64,000 nt of DNA from Nocardioides ganghwensis (GTDB lineage: Bacteria > Actinomycetota > Actinomycetes > Propionibacteriales > Nocardioidaceae). Shown here piece by piece: positions 57,910 to 64,000 of the stretch (position 1 is its first letter; every line of letters starts with the position of its first letter). The position numbers were made by a program, and so were the translations under genes. The stretch spans positions 143,684 through 207,683 of the forward strand of contig NZ_JACXYX010000012.1 of assembly GCF_014779655.1 (NCBI RefSeq), in the 5' to 3' direction. The notes under the pieces were generated by a model. It searched no databases. It worked only from the letters and a program-made list of their open reading frames with translations, and was not told the DNA's origin.

Positions 57910-59033
57910 AGGCCCACCCGCGAACGGATCTCGGCCACGACCCCGGGCAGCGCGTCGCAGAACGCGTCGACGTCGGCCCGCGTCGTCCCGCGCTGGAGCG
58001 AGAGGCGCACGTTGCCGTGGGTCAGCACGCCCATCGCCTCCAGCACGTGGCTGGGGATCAGCGTGGACGCCGTGCACGCCGATCCGCTGGCGATCCCGAA
58101 CCCGCGGCGGTCGAGCTCGGTGACCAGCGCCTCGCCGTCGACGTAGAGGCACGAGAACGTCACGAGGTGGGGGAGGCGGCGGTCGGGGTCACCGACGACC
58201 TCGACGTCGGGCACCTCGGCGGTGACGCGGCGGCGTACGACGTCGACGAGCTCGTGCTGGCGGGCGTTGACCTCGTCGCGCTCGGCCACGACCGCCTGCA
58301 GAGAGGCGGCCGCGGCGAGGACGGCGGGGACGTTCTCGAAGCCGGTGGAACGCTCGTCGACCCGGTCGTCGCCGGGGAACGGGTTGCGCCACCTGGCGCG
58401 CTTGCGGACCAGCAGCACGCCGACCCCGGCCGGCCCGCCCCACTTGTGGGCCGAACCGGCGGCCGCGGCCCAGCCGTCGGGCAGCGGCAGCCGGCCCATG
58501 GACGCGCAGGCATCGGTGAAGAGGGGCACGTCGTCGGGCAGCTCGAGGTCCCCGACGTCCTGGACGGTGCCGACCTCGTGGTTGGCGGTCTGGAGGGCGA
58601 CGACGCCGGTGCCCGGAGCGATCGCGCCCCTGACGAGGTCGCCGGCATCGACGCGGCCGTCTCCCGTGACGCCCACCTCGTCGCCCCGGGCGCCCCACGC
58701 CACGGCGTGCCGTACCGCGGAGTGCTCGACGGCCGAGTGCACGACCCCGTCGCCACGGCGTGAGCCGCGCACGAGCCCGAGCAGCCCGAGGTGGACCGCG
58801 TGGGTGCCGCTGGGGGTGAAGGTGACCTCGTCGGGGCGTACGCCGAGCGCGTCCGCCGTGGCCTCGCGCGCGTTGTCGAGCAGGAGCCGCGCCTCCCGGC
58901 CGGCGCGGTGCAGCCGCCGCGGGTCGGCGTACCCCCGGTCGAGGGCGGCCAGCAGCACCTCGCGGGCCGCGGGGTGCAGCGGCGCGGACGAGGCGGCGTC
59001 GAGGTCGCCTGGGCCGGTCGAAGCGGCAGTCAC
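57906..59033 (-). CDS. Cysteine desulfurase (IscS/NifS-like)
   Basis: The 375-residue PLP enzyme takes sulfur from cysteine as enzyme persulfide. It has the aminotransferase class V core, the PLP Lys in GSAHKWGGPAGVGVLLV, the EHSAVRHAV His segment, and the active-site loop FGIASGSACTASTLIPSHVL with the catalytic Cys. GTG 59033 has TAAGTT 6 bases upstream. It is coupled to tusA and lies between the erpA/kinase block and cytochrome oxidase genes. No scaffold (iscU/sufU) is adjacent, so tRNA or cofactor thiolation is more likely than bulk Fe-S synthesis. Confidence 0.93.
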   Translation of the reverse strand: MTAASTGPGDLDAASSAPLHPAAREVLLAALDRGYADPRRLHRAGREARLLLDNAREATADALGVRPDEVTFTPSGTHAVHLGLLGLVRGSRRGDGVVHSAVEHSAVRHAVAWGARGDEVGVTGDGRVDAGDLVRGAIAPGTGVVALQTANHEVGTVQDVGDLELPDDVPLFTDACASMGRLPLPDGWAAAAGSAHKWGGPAGVGVLLVRKRARWRNPFPGDDRVDERSTGFENVPAVLAAAASLQAVVAERDEVNARQHELVDVVRRRVTAEVPDVEVVGDPDRRLPHLVTFSCLYVDGEALVTELDRRGFGIASGSACTASTLIPSHVLEAMGVLTHGNVRLSLQRGTTRADVDAFCDALPGVVAEIRSRVGL

Positions 59034-59039
59034 AGGGGC

Positions 59040-59045
59040 AACTTA
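59040..59045 (-). promoter_or_regulatory. -10 hexamer for leaderless cysteine desulfurase
   Basis: TAAGTT on the minus strand lies 6 bases before GTG 59033. Confidence 0.45.
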
Positions 59046-59142
59046 TGCCACGTGACGCCCGGTGCAGGCGCGAGGACGGAGCCTGACCTGCACGGATCGC
59101 CCGACACCCGACCCTGCCCGGCACGCTGTGGCCGGTTGGGGA

Positions 59143-59148
59143 TACTCT
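59143..59148 (+). promoter_or_regulatory. Probable -10 hexamer of the ctaC-ctaD-ctaF operon
   Basis: TACTCT lies 36 bases upstream of GTG 59185, leaving a short leader with an AGAGAGG ribosome-binding site. Confidence 0.4.
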
Positions 59149-59184
59149 CTGTACGTCGAAAAGGACCGAGAGAGAGGCTCGTCA

Positions 59185-60099
59185 GTGGGTCTGCAAGTCC
59201 CCAACCTTTCAGGCGTGCCTGCGAGGCGCACCCTGAAGGTCGCGCTGCTGGGCGTGACGATGCTGGTTCTGGCCGGATGCTCCGAGGCCGACCAGCACCA
59301 GATCCGCAACCTCGCGATGCCCGACCGCGCCAGCGCCGAAGGTCCCTACACCTACGAGCTGTGGAAGTGGGCCTGGGTCGCCGCCATGGTGACCGGCGTC
59401 ATCGTCTGGGGCCTCATCTTCTACGCCGTGGTGAAGTTCCGTCGCCGCAGCGACGACGAGGTCCCGCGGCAGACGCGCTACAACCTGCCGCTCGAGGTCT
59501 TCTACACGATCGCCCCGGTGCTGATGTGCGTGGTGTTCTTCTTCCACACCGTGCGCGTCCAGGACGAGGTCATCAAGCTCGACGACAACCCCGACATGAC
59601 CGTGGAGGTGCTCGGCCAGCAGTGGTCGTGGACCTTCAACCACGGCGTCGGTGAGCAGGAGAACCCGTCCGCCTCGGGCGAGGACGGCGAGTTCGCCTAC
59701 AGCTCCTACGTCTACACCTCGGGCACCGGCGCACAGATCCCGACGCTGGTCATCCCGGTCGACCAGACCATCCAGTTCAACCTGCACTCGCCCGACGTGA
59801 TCCACGACTTCGGCGTGCCGTCGTTCCTCGTCAAGATGGACGTCATCCCCGGCCGGGTCAACAAGCTCCAGGTCACCCCGACCGTCGAGGGGGAGTACGT
59901 CGGCAAGTGCTACGAGCTCTGCGGTGTCTCGCACTCGCGGATGCTCTTCAACGTCGAGGTCGTCAGCCAGTCGGACTACGAGGCCTACCTCGCCGACCTG
60001 GCCGAGGCCGGCAACACCGCCGAGGCGCCCATTCTCGGCGGCAGCTACGTCCGGGACCAGGCCGGTCTCGATGACGAGTCGGAAGGACACAGCGAGTGA
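59185..60099 (+). CDS. ctaC: Cytochrome c oxidase subunit II
   Basis: CtaC accepts electrons from cytochrome c through its CuA centre. The 304-residue precursor has a lipoprotein signal with lipobox LVLAGC, two membrane helices ([20 protein letters not shown] and [19 protein letters not shown]) and an extracellular cupredoxin domain. The CuA ligands are [12 protein letters not shown], with the upstream His in [15 protein letters not shown] 59185 is chosen because it gives the signal peptide and has an AGAGAGG site. The stop overlaps ctaD (GTGA). Confidence 0.96.
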   Translation: MGLQVPNLSGVPARRTLKVALLGVTMLVLAGCSEADQHQIRNLAMPDRASAEGPYTYELWKWAWVAAMVTGVIVWGLIFYAVVKFRRRSDDEVPRQTRYNLPLEVFYTIAPVLMCVVFFFHTVRVQDEVIKLDDNPDMTVEVLGQQWSWTFNHGVGEQENPSASGEDGEFAYSSYVYTSGTGAQIPTLVIPVDQTIQFNLHSPDVIHDFGVPSFLVKMDVIPGRVNKLQVTPTVEGEYVGKCYELCGVSHSRMLFNVEVVSQSDYEAYLADLAEAGNTAEAPILGGSYVRDQAGLDDESEGHSE

Positions 60100-61880
60100 G
60101 TGCCGCAACCACCGCCACGCCGCACGCCGCGGCACCGCCGCCGGAGCGCAAGCCCCTGGGTGAGCAGGCCGTGCGCATCCTCACCACCACCGATCACAAG
60201 CTGATCGGCAAGATGTACCTGATCACGTCGTTCGCGTGGTTCCTGATCGCCGGCCTGATGGCCATGCTGATCCGCTCCGAGCTGGCCTACCCCGGCTCGC
60301 AGGTCGTCAACGACCAGCTCTACAACCAGCTGTTCACGATGCACGGCACGATCATGCTGCTGCTGTTCGCCACGCCGCTGTTCTTCGGCTTCGCCAACGT
60401 GATCATGCCGCTGCAGATCGGTGCGCCCGACGTGGCGTTCCCCCGCCTCAACATGTTCAGCTACTGGCTGTTCCTGTTCGGCGGCCTCATCGCGGCGTCC
60501 GGCTTCCTCACACCGCAGGGCGCCGCCGACTTCGGCTGGTTCGCCTACACGCCGCTGTCCGACGCCGTACGCAGCCCGGGCGTCGGTGGCGACCTCTGGA
60601 TCATGGGCCTCTGGATGGCCGGCCTCGGCTCGATCCTCGGTGGCGTCAACTTCATCACCACGATCATCTGCATGCGCGCGCCCGGCATGACCATGTTCCG
60701 GATGCCGATCTTCGTGTGGAACACGCTGATCACCAGCATGCTCGTGATCCTGGTCTTCCCGATCCTCGCCGGCGCGCTGCTCTCGCTCGAGGCCGACCGC
60801 ATCCTCGGCGCCCACGTGTTCGACCCGTCCCACGGCGGGCCGATCCTGTGGCAGCATCTCTTCTGGTTCTTCGGCCACCCCGAGGTCTACATCATCGCCC
60901 TGCCGTTCTTCGGCATCATCTCCGAGATCCTCCCGGTCTTCAGCCGCAAGCCGATCTTCGGCTACGTCGGCCTGGTCGCCGCGACCCTCGGCATCGCGAT
61001 GCTCTCGGTGGCCGTGTGGGCCCACCACATGTTCGTCACCGGCGCGGTCGACCTGCCGTTCTTCTCCGGCATGACGTTCCTCATCGCCGTGCCGACAGGC
61101 GTGAAGTTCTTCAACTGGATCGGCACGATGTGGGGCGGGTCCCTGTCCTTCGACACCCCCATGCTGTGGTCGATCGGCTTCCTCACGACCTTCCTCTTCG
61201 GTGGTCTCACCGGAGTCATCCTGGCCAGCCCGCCGCTGGACTTCCACGTGTCCGACTCCTACTTCGTGGTGGCGCACTTCCACTACGTCGTGTTCGGCAC
61301 CGTGGTGTTCGCGATGTTCGCCGGGTTCTACTTCTGGTGGCCCAAGATGACCGGCAAGATGCTCGACGAGCGTCTCGGCAAGCTGCACTTCTGGATCCTG
61401 TTCATCGGCTTCCACACCACCTTCCTCGTCCAGCACTGGCTGGGTGTCGAGGGCATGCCGCGCCGCTACGCCGACTACCTGCCCGAGGACGGCTTCACCA
61501 CCCTCAACCAGATCTCGACGGTGGGTGCCTTCCTGCTCGGCGCCTCGACGCTGCCGTTCCTCTACAACGTCTACGTCTCCGCCAAGGGGCCGAAGGTCGA
61601 GGTGGACGACCCGTGGGGTTGGGGCCGCTCGCTGGAGTGGGCCACCAGCTCCCCGCCGCCGCGCCACAACTTCCACACGCTGCCGCGCATCCGCTCCGAG
61701 TCGCCGGCCTTCGACCTGCACCACCCGGAGATCGCGCTGCTCGAGCTGGCCGACAACGAGGCCGAGCGCAACGGTGACGTCGCCGACGCCCCGGAGGTGG
61801 ACGGTCGCGAGGAGATGCTGCGCAACCGGGCCGACTCGCCCGCCGAGCCCCACAAGCCCACCGAGGAGGACGACCGATGA
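60096..61880 (+). CDS. ctaD: Cytochrome c oxidase subunit I
   Basis: CtaD carries heme a and the heme a3-CuB centre that reduces oxygen. The 594-residue protein has twelve membrane helices, [20 protein letters not shown] with the heme a His, the CuB/Tyr helix [28 protein letters not shown], and [20 protein letters not shown] with the distal heme His ligands. The GTG start overlaps ctaC and the stop overlaps ctaF, so the three subunits are coupled. Confidence 0.98.
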   Translation: MSAATTATPHAAAPPPERKPLGEQAVRILTTTDHKLIGKMYLITSFAWFLIAGLMAMLIRSELAYPGSQVVNDQLYNQLFTMHGTIMLLLFATPLFFGFANVIMPLQIGAPDVAFPRLNMFSYWLFLFGGLIAASGFLTPQGAADFGWFAYTPLSDAVRSPGVGGDLWIMGLWMAGLGSILGGVNFITTIICMRAPGMTMFRMPIFVWNTLITSMLVILVFPILAGALLSLEADRILGAHVFDPSHGGPILWQHLFWFFGHPEVYIIALPFFGIISEILPVFSRKPIFGYVGLVAATLGIAMLSVAVWAHHMFVTGAVDLPFFSGMTFLIAVPTGVKFFNWIGTMWGGSLSFDTPMLWSIGFLTTFLFGGLTGVILASPPLDFHVSDSYFVVAHFHYVVFGTVVFAMFAGFYFWWPKMTGKMLDERLGKLHFWILFIGFHTTFLVQHWLGVEGMPRRYADYLPEDGFTTLNQISTVGAFLLGASTLPFLYNVYVSAKGPKVEVDDPWGWGRSLEWATSSPPPRHNFHTLPRIRSESPAFDLHHPEIALLELADNEAERNGDVADAPEVDGREEMLRNRADSPAEPHKPTEEDDR

Positions 61881-62275
61881 AGGCCGAGGCATGGATCTTC
61901 GGTATCACCGCGCTGTTCATCGCGGTGGTCACCCCGGCCTACTGGTTCCTCGCCGAGGACTGGACCGGCACCACCGCGCTCGTCATGACCGCCCTGCTGT
62001 TCGGCATGGTCACGATGTACCTCGGGTTCCACGCCTCGCGCATGGACGCACGCCCCGAGGACCGCAAGGACGGCGAGATCGCCGACGGCGCCGGTGAGCT
62101 GGGGTTCTTCCCGCCCTACTCGTGGTGGCCGCTGTGGTGCGCCCTCGCCCTCGGCGTGATCGTCTACGGCACGGCGATGTCGGCCTGGTGGCTGGTCATC
62201 ATCGGCTTCACCGTCGGCGCGGTCGTGACGTGCGGGTTCGTCTTCGAGTACTACCGCGGCGAGCACGCCCACTGA
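61877..62275 (+). CDS. ctaF: Cytochrome c oxidase subunit IV
   Basis: The 132-residue protein is the actinobacterial small oxidase subunit with four hydrophobic helices ([58 protein letters not shown] and [18 protein letters not shown]) and a [20 protein letters not shown] loop. It overlaps ctaD by ATGA and is followed by an intrinsic terminator. Confidence 0.93.
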   Translation: MKAEAWIFGITALFIAVVTPAYWFLAEDWTGTTALVMTALLFGMVTMYLGFHASRMDARPEDRKDGEIADGAGELGFFPPYSWWPLWCALALGVIVYGTAMSAWWLVIIGFTVGAVVTCGFVFEYYRGEHAH

Positions 62276-62292
62276 GCCACGCGCACTTTTCG

Positions 62293-62337
62293 GAAGGACC
62301 CGTCCAGGACGTACTCTGGACGGGTTCTTCTGTTTCC
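62293..62337 (+). terminator. Intrinsic terminator after ctaF
   Basis: A 15-bp stem (62293-62307 / 62316-62330, one G-T wobble, 8-base loop) with a perfect ACCCGTCCAG / CTGGACGGGT core is followed by TGTTT. Confidence 0.85.
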
Positions 62338-62379
62338 ACCGCCCGTCCCGGGCGGGCGCTCTGCACGGGGGTTGGTCGC

Positions 62380-63603
62380 ATGCGCTCACGCGCACTCGGT
62401 TCCACGCACGCCGCACGCCGTCGTACGACCGTCGCGGCGACGCTGCTGGTGCTGTCGGGGGGCCTGGCCGCGTGCAGCACGCCGTCCGGCTCCGTTGACA
62501 ACGCCGAGGGCGGTCCGGGAGCCCCTGGCGCCACCGAGGACGCCAGGCCGGCCCCGGTCCGGCTGACGACCAGCTTCGCCGACGCGGCCGCCGTACCGAT
62601 CGACGAGCCCGTCACCGTGACCGCCAGTGGTGGCTCGCTGGACACCGTACGTGTCACCTCGCCCGCTGGACCTGTGGAGGGCACCGTGGCGGACGGCACG
62701 TGGACGTCCTCGAGCCTGCTGGAGCCCGGCACCGACTACTCGATCACCGCCACCGCGACGCGTGCCGACGGCCGCAGCGTCGAGCGCACGCGCTCGTTCC
62801 ACACCGTCGACCTCACCCTCGACGAGCAGACGTACGCCGCCGTCGCGCCGCTCGACGGCGAGACCGTCGGCGTGGGGATGCCGGTGGTGGTGACCTTCGA
62901 CCTGCCGGTCACCGACCGGGCGCTGTTCGAGAAGCACATGCGCGTCACCAGCACGCCCACGCAGAAGGGCTCCTGGTACTGGCTGAGCGACCGCGAGGTG
63001 CACTACCGGCCCGCGCGCTACTGGAAGGCCGGCACCGACGTCTCCGTCGACCTCGACATCAACAGCCTGCCCGCCGGCAACGGGATCTACGGGCAGGAGT
63101 CGCGCAGCATCGACTTCCAGGTGGGCGACTCCGTCGTCAGCCGTGTCGACGTCAGCACCCACACGATGCGCACGTTCGTCAACGGCGAGCTCGCCCGCAC
63201 CATGCCGATCAGCGCGGGCAAGGCGGGTTGGGAGACGCGTTCGGGCACCAAGGTCATCATCGAGAAGTTCCGCCGCAAGAGGATGAGCGCCGCCACGATC
63301 GGCGTCGACGAGTCGGACCCGGAGTTCTACGACCTCTCCAACGTGCAGTACGCGATGCGGGTCACCTACTCCGGCGAGTTCCTCCACGCCGCACCCTGGT
63401 CGACCGGCTCCCAGGGCAGCGCCAACGTGTCCCACGGCTGCGTCGGGATGAGCCTGGCCGACGCCCAGTGGCTCTACGACCGCACCAGCCGGGGCGACGT
63501 CGTCGAGGTCACCGGCTCGAACCGGCAGATGACCCTCGAGAACGGCTTCGGGGACTGGAACCTCTCCGCCGCCGAGTGGGAGCAGGGCTCCGCGCTCTCC
63601 TGA
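62380..63603 (+). CDS. Lipoprotein L,D-transpeptidase with Ig-like domains
   Basis: This enzyme makes 3-3 crosslinks in peptidoglycan. The 407-residue precursor has a basic N-terminus and lipobox GLAACS, a Gly/Ala/Pro linker, two Ig-like domains (about 50-240) and the YkuD catalytic domain (about 245-385). The catalytic motif is ANVSHGCVGMSLADA with the nucleophile Cys, and the upstream His is in SGEFLHAAPWSTG. This layout matches LdtMt2-type actinobacterial enzymes. Start ATG 62380 gives the signal peptide. The 104-base gap after ctaF holds the operon terminator. Confidence 0.95.
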   Translation: MRSRALGSTHAARRRTTVAATLLVLSGGLAACSTPSGSVDNAEGGPGAPGATEDARPAPVRLTTSFADAAAVPIDEPVTVTASGGSLDTVRVTSPAGPVEGTVADGTWTSSSLLEPGTDYSITATATRADGRSVERTRSFHTVDLTLDEQTYAAVAPLDGETVGVGMPVVVTFDLPVTDRALFEKHMRVTSTPTQKGSWYWLSDREVHYRPARYWKAGTDVSVDLDINSLPAGNGIYGQESRSIDFQVGDSVVSRVDVSTHTMRTFVNGELARTMPISAGKAGWETRSGTKVIIEKFRRKRMSAATIGVDESDPEFYDLSNVQYAMRVTYSGEFLHAAPWSTGSQGSANVSHGCVGMSLADAQWLYDRTSRGDVVEVTGSNRQMTLENGFGDWNLSAAEWEQGSALS

Positions 63604-63612
63604 GCGTCCCGC

Positions 63613-63882
63613 GGCGCGCGGGGGAGCGGTGGCCCAGCCACCTTTGGGGCCTGTCGGATGTGGCTCTGGCACCGCCCGCGGGCGTGTCGTACGGCGTGCG
63701 CGGAGGAGCGGTGAGTGAGGCAGGGTCTCGTGCCCCAGAACATGTCTCACGCACCGCCCGCGGGCGTGTCGTACGGCGGCGCGGAGGGGAGCGGTGGCCC
63801 AGCCACCTTCGGGGCCTGCTGGGTGTGGCTCTGGCACCGCCCGCGGGCGTGTCGTACGGCGTGCGCGGGGGAGCGGTGGCCC
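63613..63882 (+). repeat. 82-83 base tandem palindromic repeat, three units plus a truncated fourth
   Basis: The sequence CACCGCCCGCGGGCGTGTCG recurs at 63670, 63752 and 63835, giving units of 82 and 83 bases. Units 1 and 3 share a CCAGCCACCTT...GATGTGGCT imperfect hairpin, and unit 2 differs in that middle part. Each unit ends with the palindrome CGCCCGCGGGCG. A fourth unit starts at 63861 and breaks off after GGTGGCCC at 63882. No gene is seen in this stretch. Confidence 0.85.
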
Positions 63883-64000
63883 TGTCGACGACGCTTGAAA
63901 ACGAGGCCATAGCGACGGTCGAAAACGAGGCCACCCAGACAGATTGGATGGGTGATCTCTGTGGAGGATTGGGCTCTGATCCGGCGGCTGGTGGCGGACG
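63883..64000 (+). mobile_element. Left end of a probable IS21-family insertion sequence (partial)
   Basis: At 63883 the fourth repeat unit is replaced by a sequence beginning TGTCGACGACGC. It carries two copies of GAAAACGAGGCCA 24 bases apart (63897-63909 and 63921-63933), like the repeated terminal binding sites of IS21 elements, followed by a transposase-like start. The right end is outside the window. Confidence 0.7.
63961..64000 (+). CDS. istA: IS21-family transposase IstA, N-terminal fragment
   Basis: GTG 63961 opens a frame reading MEDWALIRRLVAD to the window edge. This is the characteristic N-terminus of IstA transposases of the IS21 family, just before their first helix-turn-helix. 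Only 13 codons are visible, so the call relies on this short match plus the upstream repeats. Confidence 0.65.
   Translation, partial: MEDWALIRRLVAD

Noticed and set aside
62293..62337. TACTCT within the ctaF terminator loop as a promoter for the L,D-transpeptidase
   Set aside because: The hexamer lies in the loop of a strong stem, is 60 bases from the start codon and lacks a -35 partner.
63613..63882. Possible CRISPR array from the regular 82-83 base repeats
   Set aside because: The repeated part is longer than any spacer, the units are similar over their whole length, and no cas gene is present.

Overview
The window is very GC-rich, gene-dense bacterial DNA with strong third-position G/C bias, many GTG starts and many ATGA/GTGA gene overlaps. 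Gene content and order point to an actinobacterium: ispG followed by a DUF4081-type acetyltransferase, rimP-nusA-ylxR-infB-rbfA-truB-ribF, rpsO-pnp-M16 peptidase-dapB, and erpA-PfkB kinase-ctaC-ctaD-ctaF. A Nocardioides-like member of the Propionibacteriales is my best guess, but this rests on remembered synteny and style, not on a search.

Layout. 0-2.2 kb: isoprenoid gene ispG (preceded by the last codons of a probable site-2 protease) and a GNAT gene. 2.3-8.4 kb: an accessory block with an ECF-type sigma factor, a small overlapping partner, a cytoplasmic subtilase, a helical-repeat/CHAT caspase-like protease and an exported propeller-like protein. 8.5-12.4 kb: proS, a HAD hydrolase, a repeat-bearing intergenic region and a ferritin-like/lipoprotein pair. 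12.5-20.7 kb: the translation-initiation and ribosome-maturation operon, interrupted by a secreted cupredoxin-like duplication before ribF. 20.7-35.8 kb: a block lying between ribF and rpsO, which are usually near neighbours: fructose PTS (fruR-fruK-fruA-ptsH, with ptsI divergent), mannitol PTS (mtlA, mtlF) with an unusual double-Rossmann dehydrogenase, a PadR/HAAS pair and a lone molybdopterin oxidoreductase. 35.9-41.6 kb: rpsO, pnp, M16 peptidase, a methyltransferase and dapB. 41.6-48.2 kb: azlCD, small membrane proteins, and the envelope-stress chain pspA-pspAA-htpX-pspAB-histidine kinase. 48.2-55.7 kb: AlkZ-like winged-helix protein, nadA, an exported RCC1-repeat protein, a GlgC-like protein, GNAT, SRPBCC and glycerate kinase. 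55.9-63.6 kb: erpA, a small leaderless gene, adenosine-kinase-like gene, tusA/cysteine desulfurase, cytochrome aa3 oxidase genes and an L,D-transpeptidase. 63.6-64.0 kb: palindromic tandem repeats cut by the left end of a probable IS21-family element that runs off the window.

How it works together. The PTS genes form a nearly self-sufficient phosphorelay: EI and HPr plus fructose and mannitol permeases, with 1-phosphofructokinase feeding glycolysis. The nusA operon, rpsO and pnp supply transcription/translation machinery, and both infB and pnp have hairpins over their ribosome-binding sites. Many genes share a signature TANNNT hexamer 6-8 bases before an ATG/GTG, which suggests widespread leaderless transcription and helps fix start codons. 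The most unusual candidate system is the sigma factor / small protein / subtilase / CHAT block at 2.3-7.3 kb, which looks like a proteolysis-controlled signalling module.
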